Shown here piece by piece: positions 59,801-64,000 of a DNA stretch of 64,000 nt. The notes beneath the pieces are model-generated. The model had not been told where the DNA came from. It worked only from the letters and a program-made list of their open reading frames with translations, and made no database searches. Origin of the DNA: Streptomyces justiciae (GTDB taxonomy: Bacteria; Actinomycetota; Actinomycetes; Streptomycetales; Streptomycetaceae); the NCBI RefSeq assembly GCF_015163075.1, contig NZ_JADDXU010000001.1, forward strand, positions 310,001 to 374,000. Direction: 5' to 3'. Each line of letters begins with the position of its first letter. The stretch's first letter is position 1. The position numbers and the translations under genes are program-made.

Positions 59801-60196
59801 GCTCAGGGCCTCGGTCAGCAACTCCCGGGCCTGCGCCGCGGGCGCGCGACGGGCGCGGCTCACCCAGGACTCGAAGCGCCAGGCGTCCACGGTGTCCTCG
59901 GGCAGCCGCACGGCGTATCCGGGAGCGGCGGAGACCAGCACGGACGCGGGTGTACGGGGCGGCCGCCCGGGTTCGAGCACACGGCGCAGGTTCGACACGT
60001 ACGACTGGAGGGACACGGTCGCCTTGGCCGGAGGCGTCCCGCGCCACAGCTCGTCCACCATGCGGTCGACGGACGTCACCCTGCCGCGGGCGGCGACGAG
60101 GAGAGCGAGGACGGCCCGCTGCCGCGGAGGCCCCAACTCCACCGGCGCACCCGCGACATCGGCACCCAGGGGACCCAGGACTCTGATGGACAGCAC
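56834..60196 (-). CDS. SARP/AfsR-type regulator with AAA ATPase and TPR-like domains
   Basis: A 1120-residue regulator. Residues 1-95 are an OmpR-like winged helix (SIRVLGPLGADVAGAPVELG, VSLQSYVSNLRRVLEPG). Residues 100-250 are the bacterial transcriptional activation domain (DAWRFESWVSRARRA, DELGCDPSPALTDLEHAILA). Residues 280-560 are an AAA/STAND ATPase (FVGRDEELRALDSA, P-loop GAAGAGKSALL near 308-318, VAVVLEDLHRADGQTLALLE). The rest is helical, TPR-like. Such proteins activate secondary-metabolite or stress genes by binding direct repeats at the -35. No biosynthetic cluster is visible here, so its target is elsewhere or the divergent hemerythrin operon. The start is GTG. Confidence 0.9.
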   Translation of the reverse strand: MLSIRVLGPLGADVAGAPVELGPPRQRAVLALLVAARGRVTSVDRMVDELWRGTPPAKATVSLQSYVSNLRRVLEPGRPPRTPASVLVSAAPGYAVRLPEDTVDAWRFESWVSRARRAPAAQARELLTEALSWWQGPPFLEHADETWAVPEAARLNALCAEAHELAVTAGLRTGHTAEATLDAEAMVRDRPLREEGWRLLALAHWAGGRRADALAALRRARAVLRDELGCDPSPALTDLEHAILAQRLEVLRAAVPASLRTVAIAPPSQPVAPRGGHDLFVGRDEELRALDSAAQAARHAGGLVLVTGAAGAGKSALLARLTDRLRGSGWTVVVGRCPEDEGAPPAWAWTEALGALARTAPPARPEELAALLRESDGMASTDSEGTTPAGDTPVPSSTAATPTTRDEATAGRFRLHRAFVGWLREAAGGRPVAVVLEDLHRADGQTLALLEAAAAITGVPLLTVACYRPAEVNGHLAKSLAHLAPRFPHRITLGGLSRRDIATVVTAVRGGPVDAATVTALAERTGGNPFYVWESARLLADEGALVAVSEVPQGVRDVLRRRLALLPAEALAAVRLAAVAGLESDVALLADAAEADEGTVLAGLDAAVAADLLTEPRPGRVRFVHALVRDTVYTDLSGTRRARLHDRIAVELRRHRPDDLAALAHHFARSGRTANAPLAVDYALQAAERAERRYAHDVAVGLIEQALEAHTGATADPADDPDGTVALLVRLLGVQVRAGATDAARRTRGRAVDLAVRAGRDDLAAAVYGGWTEPSPWRSRLEGFLDRTDLAHLERLARDPALDGPTRARVLQVLADAVAGEDAPRALDAAHSQLALARADGEPRLLASALMTSARVLPHEAQGTARTPLVAELRELARAHDLPAHRWVCEHLDGLTAATRNDPDAVRRHTAAGLELAHRYRMRWAQGINVATSAMLATVAGRFEEAEARYAEAEGLFQRVGTHHATGPRTLGLWTIRLAQGREADIEADVRAVHAAVGAPVAVALALVLARLGRPAEARAVELPVRPVTDHLYGVELDYRSQLAVLLGDRDAARMLIGHLLPLREQFAGTAGGAYATRPLAHALGDLYRFLGEERHAADAYAVAERVARAWGARTARSDG

Positions 60197-60370
60197 GCCG
60201 CCGAAATGTAGCCGAGCCCGCTGCCCGCACCGTCAACAGGTGCTAAACGCGCTGGTCGGGCGGGACATCGGCAGCGGCGTCGAGGGGGCTCCAAGCGGAC
60301 TCCATGCCACCGCCAAGCGGGCGCCGCGAGCGTGGCCACCGTCTGTATCCGAACGTCGAAGGACACCCGC

Positions 60371-61072
60371 GTGACCCCCAACCCCACACCGTCCGGCCTG
60401 CCCGCCGACGGCCGCCCCCACACCCACGAGATGGTCGTGGTGCACCGCGTCTTCCGCCGGGAGTCCGCGCTGCTGCCGCGCCTGGTCCGTGCCGTGCCGG
60501 ACGGGGCGTCGGCCCGGGCCGGTGAGGTCGCGGCGTATCTGGACGACTACGTGATGGGGCTGCACCATCACCACACGCTGGAGGACGAGCTGATCTGGCC
60601 CCTGCTGCGGGCGCGGGCCGCCGCGCAGGACGATCTGGTGGCCCGGATGGAGGACCAGCACGGCCACATAGACCGGACCCTGGCGGCGGTCGGGGAGTGG
60701 GCACCCCAGTGGCGGCGCTCGGCCGACAGCGTCGCCGGGCAGGAGCTCGCCCTGGCGCTGGAGGAACACCGTCTCGCTCTCCTCGACCACCTGGACGACG
60801 AGGAGAAGCTGGTCCTACCGCTTGTCGCCGAGCATCTGACGGTCGCCGAGTGGGACGAGGTGGGCCGCCGTGGCCTGGAGACCCTCCCGAAGAACAAGGT
60901 CATGCTGGCCCTCGGCGCGATCCTGGAGGACGCCACGGAGGACGAGCGGGCCTACTTCCTGGGCCGGGCACCGCTGCTGGGACGGCTGCTGTGGCGGTGG
61001 GTGGGGCGGCGCCAGTACGCCGCGTTCTGCCACGCCATGCGGGGCCCGCTGGCCGGGGGGACGGGACGGTGA
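60371..61072 (+). CDS. Hemerythrin HHE cation-binding domain protein
   Basis: A 233-residue soluble helical protein with a hemerythrin-type four-helix bundle. Candidate di-iron ligands are in THEMVVVHRVFRRE, LHHHHTLEDELIWPLLRA, DQHGHIDRTLAAV and LDHLDDEEKLVLPLVAEHL. The C-terminal 65 residues are an extra helical segment ending MRGPLAGGTGR. GTG at 60371 follows gaaggaca; a GTG at 60332 is in frame. It overlaps the next gene by GTGA, suggesting an iron or oxygen-linked partnership with that flavin-fold protein. Exact role (oxygen, nitric oxide or iron sensing) unknown. Confidence 0.86.
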   Translation: MTPNPTPSGLPADGRPHTHEMVVVHRVFRRESALLPRLVRAVPDGASARAGEVAAYLDDYVMGLHHHHTLEDELIWPLLRARAAAQDDLVARMEDQHGHIDRTLAAVGEWAPQWRRSADSVAGQELALALEEHRLALLDHLDDEEKLVLPLVAEHLTVAEWDEVGRRGLETLPKNKVMLALGAILEDATEDERAYFLGRAPLLGRLLWRWVGRRQYAAFCHAMRGPLAGGTGR

Positions 61073-62043
61073 CCGTACTCGACTCCGCCCCGTCGGCCGT
61101 CCTGGACGCCTACCGCACCTGCGAGTTCGTCACCCTGGGCCGGGACGGGACACCGCTCGCCTGGCCGACGGCGGTGCGGCGCCGTGCGGACGGGACGCTG
61201 GTGCTGACGACGTCCCTGGCCTTCGCGCAGAAGGCGCTGAACATCCGCCGGGACGGCCGCGTCGCGCTGCTCTTCTCCGACCCCACCGGCAGCGGTCTCA
61301 CCGACGCCCCGCACCTCTTCGTCGGCGGCAGCGCCGAGTGCCCCGACGACATCAGGACGGGCCCGCAGGGCCTCGAGGACTACTGGCGGACGCTCTTCGA
61401 GCGGCAGCCCCACAGCCGGTCGTATCTCTCGCGCCCGATGCGGCGGCTGATGGACTGGTACTACCTGCGGCTCGTCATCACCGTCACCCCGGAACAGCTG
61501 ATCGTGCGGTCCGCCGGGGCGCCCCCCTTCCTGAAGGTGTCCGCCGGGCCGGACGGCTCGCCCTTGCCCGGCGCGGAGCAGCTCGCCCGCCATCCCACGG
61601 CGGTCCTCGCCGCACGCGACGCCTCCGGGGCGCCCGCACTGGCCCGCACCAGGACCGCGCCCACGGTGGGCGGCTTCGCGGTGAGTCCGCCGGACGACCA
61701 CGCGATGGTGCCCGGCCCCGCCTCGCTGCTGGTGCACCGGCACGACGAGAAGCTCAACCGGATGCGGAACGCGCTGGTCCGCGGCGAGTTGAGGCAGACC
61801 GACGACGGTTGGCTGCTCGTGCCCGCGAAGGTGCTGGAGCCGATGGGCTCGGGACGGCCGAGCGACGCGATACGGGTCCTGCGCCGCACCCAGCAGGCGA
61901 CCGACCGCTATCTGCACCGCCGTGGTCTGACCCGGCCCCCGGTGGAGTGGGACCGGTTCCGCGCGCTCGCCGAGTCCGCCCGCCGGCACGGCACCCTCGA
62001 CGAGGAAAGGCTGCGCACCACATTGCGCTCCCCGCACCACTGA
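61069..62043 (+). CDS. Pyridoxamine 5'-phosphate oxidase-like (FMN/F420-binding split-barrel) protein
   Basis: A 324-residue protein. Residues 10-140 show the split-barrel fold of flavin/F420-binding proteins (YRTCEFVTLGRDGTPLAWPT, QKALNIRRDGRVALLFSDPT, HLFVGGSAECP). Residues 200-275 look like a second, more diverged copy (HPTAVLAARDASGAPALART, GPASLLVHRHDEKLNRMRNA). GTG at 61069 overlaps the hemerythrin stop, so the two are translationally coupled. A role in redox chemistry with a flavin or F420 cofactor is likely; substrate unknown. Confidence 0.8.
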   Translation: MTVLDSAPSAVLDAYRTCEFVTLGRDGTPLAWPTAVRRRADGTLVLTTSLAFAQKALNIRRDGRVALLFSDPTGSGLTDAPHLFVGGSAECPDDIRTGPQGLEDYWRTLFERQPHSRSYLSRPMRRLMDWYYLRLVITVTPEQLIVRSAGAPPFLKVSAGPDGSPLPGAEQLARHPTAVLAARDASGAPALARTRTAPTVGGFAVSPPDDHAMVPGPASLLVHRHDEKLNRMRNALVRGELRQTDDGWLLVPAKVLEPMGSGRPSDAIRVLRRTQQATDRYLHRRGLTRPPVEWDRFRALAESARRHGTLDEERLRTTLRSPHH

Positions 62044-62098
62044 CCCCCACCTGTGGACAACCCCTGCCGCTGTCACACCCCACCGGTACCGTCGGATC

Positions 62099-64000
62099 AT
62101 GGCTCAACAGGCGGGGAACGCGACGGGCGAGCGGCGACTCGCCGTCCTCGAGGGCGTGCTGGAGCGCATCACGTACGCCAACGAGGAGAACGGCTACACC
62201 GTCGCGCGCGTGGACACCGGCCGGGGCGGCGGCGACCTGCTCACGGTCGTCGGCGCGCTGCTCGGCGCCCAGGTCGGCGAGTCCCTGCGCATGGAGGGGC
62301 GTTGGGGCTCCCACCCGCAGTACGGCAAGCAGTTCACCGTGGAGAACTACACGACGGTGCTGCCCGCCACCGTCCAGGGCATCCGCCGTTACCTCGGCTC
62401 GGGCCTGGTCAAGGGCATCGGCCCGGTCTTCGCCGACCGCATCACCCAGCACTTCGGCCTGGACACCCTCCAGATCATCGAGGAGGAGCCCAAGCGGCTC
62501 ATCGAGGTCCCCGGCCTCGGCCCGAAGCGCACCAAGAAGATCGCCGACGCCTGGGAGGAGCAGAAGGCGATCAAGGAGGTCATGCTCTTCCTCCAGACCG
62601 TCGAGGTGTCGACGTCGATCGCGGTCCGGATCTACAAGAAGTACGGCGACGCCTCCATCTCCGTCGTCAAGAACCAGCCCTACCGCCTCGCCGCCGACGT
62701 CTGGGGCATCGGCTTCCTCACCGCCGACAAGATCGCCCAGTCCGTCGGCATCCCGCACGACAGCCCGGAGCGCGTGAAGGCCGGCCTCCAGTACGCCCTC
62801 TCGCAGGCCACCGACCAGGGCAACTGCTACCTGCCCGAGGAGCGGCTGATCGCCGACGCGGTGAAGCTGCTCCAGGTCGACACCGGCCTGGTCATCGAGT
62901 GCCTCGCCGAACTGGCCGTACCGGCGGAGGAAGGCGAGGACCCGGGCGTCGTACGGGAGAAGGTCCCCGGGGAGCACGGCGAACCCGTCACCGCCGTCTA
63001 TCTGGTCCCCTTCCACCGCGCCGAACTCTCCCTCGCCGCCCAGCTGCTGCGCCTCCTGCGCACCGACGAGGACCGGATGCCGGGCTTTAGGGACGTGGCC
63101 TGGGACAAGGCGCTGACCTGGCTCAAGGGCCGTACGGGAGCCGAGCTGGCGCCCGAGCAGGAGGCCGCCGTCAAGCTGGCGCTCACCGAGAAGGTCGCCG
63201 TCCTGACCGGCGGACCCGGCTGCGGCAAGTCCTTCACGGTCCGCTCGATCGTGGAGCTGGCCCGCGCCAAGAAGGCCAGGGTGGTGCTGGCCGCCCCCAC
63301 CGGCCGCGCCGCCAAGCGCCTCGCCGAGCTCACCGGCGCCGAGGCCTCCACCGTCCACCGCCTCCTGGAGCTGAAGCCGGGCGGTGACGCGGCCTACGAC
63401 AAGGACCGCCCGCTGGACGCCGACCTGGTCGTCGTGGACGAGGCGTCCATGCTGGACCTGCTGCTCGCCAACAAGCTGGTGAAGGCGGTGCCGCCGGGGG
63501 CGCATCTGCTGTTCGTGGGGGACGTGGACCAGCTGCCGTCCGTCGGCGCGGGCGAGGTGCTCCGGGACCTGCTCGCCGACGGCAGCCCGATCCCCGCCGT
63601 GCGCCTCACGCGCGTGTTCCGCCAGGCGCAGCAGTCCGGCGTGGTGACCAACGCGCACCGGATCAACGCCGGGCAGCATCCCGTCACCGACGGCATGAAG
63701 GACTTCTTCCTCTTCGTCGAGGACGACACGGAGGAGGCCGGGCGGCTCACGGTGGACGTGGCGGCCCGTCGGATTCCGGCCAAGTTCGGCCTCGACCCGC
63801 GCCGGGACGTCCAGGTGCTCGCGCCCATGCACCGCGGGCCCGCCGGCGCCGGCAACCTCAACGGCCTGTTGCAGCAGGCCATCACGCCCGGCCGGCCCGA
63901 CGTGCCCGAGAAGCGGTTCGGCGGCCGGGTCTTCCGGGTCGGCGACAAGGTCACCCAGATTCGCAACAATTACGAGAAGGGCAAGAACGGTGTCTTCAAC
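62099..64000 (+). CDS. recD2: RecD2-like ATP-dependent DNA helicase (3' end outside window)
   Basis: 634 codons are open from the ATG at 62099 to the right edge. The N-terminal region has LEGVLERITYANEENGYTVA and helix-hairpin-helix-like segments (VKGIGPVFADRITQHFG, IEVPGLGPKRTKKIADAW). SF1B helicase motifs follow: I GGPGCGKSFTV, Ia LAAPTGRAAKRLAELTG, II VVVDEASMLDLLLA, III FVGDVDQLPSVGAGEVL, IV region LTRVFRQAQQSGVVTNAHRI. Motifs V and VI lie beyond the window. RecD2 proteins unwind DNA 5'-3' in repair outside RecBCD. The gene stands alone after a convergence-free 55-base gap. Confidence 0.93.
   Translation, partial: MAQQAGNATGERRLAVLEGVLERITYANEENGYTVARVDTGRGGGDLLTVVGALLGAQVGESLRMEGRWGSHPQYGKQFTVENYTTVLPATVQGIRRYLGSGLVKGIGPVFADRITQHFGLDTLQIIEEEPKRLIEVPGLGPKRTKKIADAWEEQKAIKEVMLFLQTVEVSTSIAVRIYKKYGDASISVVKNQPYRLAADVWGIGFLTADKIAQSVGIPHDSPERVKAGLQYALSQATDQGNCYLPEERLIADAVKLLQVDTGLVIECLAELAVPAEEGEDPGVVREKVPGEHGEPVTAVYLVPFHRAELSLAAQLLRLLRTDEDRMPGFRDVAWDKALTWLKGRTGAELAPEQEAAVKLALTEKVAVLTGGPGCGKSFTVRSIVELARAKKARVVLAAPTGRAAKRLAELTGAEASTVHRLLELKPGGDAAYDKDRPLDADLVVVDEASMLDLLLANKLVKAVPPGAHLLFVGDVDQLPSVGAGEVLRDLLADGSPIPAVRLTRVFRQAQQSGVVTNAHRINAGQHPVTDGMKDFFLFVEDDTEEAGRLTVDVAARRIPAKFGLDPRRDVQVLAPMHRGPAGAGNLNGLLQQAITPGRPDVPEKRFGGRVFRVGDKVTQIRNNYEKGKNGVFN

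Noticed and set aside
1..64000. tRNA, rRNA, insertion sequence or integration site
   Set aside because: No cloverleaf, rRNA-like segment, transposase or integrase motif was found on either strand.

Overview
This 64 kb window is high-GC actinobacterial chromosomal DNA and almost certainly comes from a Streptomyces. Codon third positions are nearly all G or C. GTG and TTG starts and 4-bp stop/start overlaps are common, secreted enzymes carry Sec or Tat signals, and there is a SARP/AfsR-type regulator and an FxSxx-COOH (Fxs) maturation locus. I see no rRNA, tRNA, CRISPR array, insertion sequence or replication origin. The first gene (PucR-type regulator) and the last (RecD2-like helicase) run off the ends.

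Layout. 0-5.3 kb: a PucR-type regulator divergent from a sodium/solute symporter, an agmatinase-family ureohydrolase and a ThDP-dependent decarboxylase, probably guanidino-compound catabolism. 5.6-19.5 kb: mostly exported or envelope functions: endonuclease I, a GT39 membrane glycosyltransferase, a beta-lactamase-fold serine hydrolase, a phytase-like esterase, a fused heterodimer-type ABC exporter with one degenerate ATP site, a small secreted protein, an S28/S37 peptidase, a lipoprotein and a GH3 glycosidase. 20-34.5 kb: a patchwork of regulators (LysR x2, MarR-GNAT, LacI), transporters (EamA, MFS, large DMT), an EPSP-synthase paralogue, GNATs, a methyltransferase and a DUF4253 protein. In this stretch tandem or dispersed repeats repeatedly touch or contain gene stop codons.

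34.7-37.9 kb: a LacI-controlled three-gene operon (Gfo/Idh oxidoreductase, DUF993 aldolase-like protein, TIM-barrel isomerase), probably for an unidentified sugar. 38-48.3 kb: the most unusual part, a tightly packed minus-strand operon of radical SAM FxsB, TIR-like FxsC, the MinD/TIR/NB-ARC/TPR protein FxsT, a duplicated roadblock-like protein and a cation/proton antiporter, with a divergent TIR-SEFIR gene. I could not find an FxsA-type precursor ending in F-x-S-x-x. 48.4-54.4 kb: a complete ribose operon (rbsR-rbsA-rbsCB-rbsK-rbsD) in which permease and binding protein are one polypeptide. 54.5-56.8 kb: a GNAT gene and a divergent XRE-cupin/MFS pair whose two start codons lie inside one operator-like palindrome. 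56.8-64 kb: a large SARP-ATPase regulator, a hemerythrin-like protein, a flavin-binding split-barrel protein and a RecD2-like helicase.

Several operators are readable as palindromes or direct repeats (rbsR, XRE-cupin, LysR/EamA, MarR-GNAT, the DMT gene, GH3). Strong hairpins mark terminators at 6.5, 15.4, 37.9 and 48.4 kb. Product names rest on recognised motifs; substrates and physiological roles are inference unless stated.
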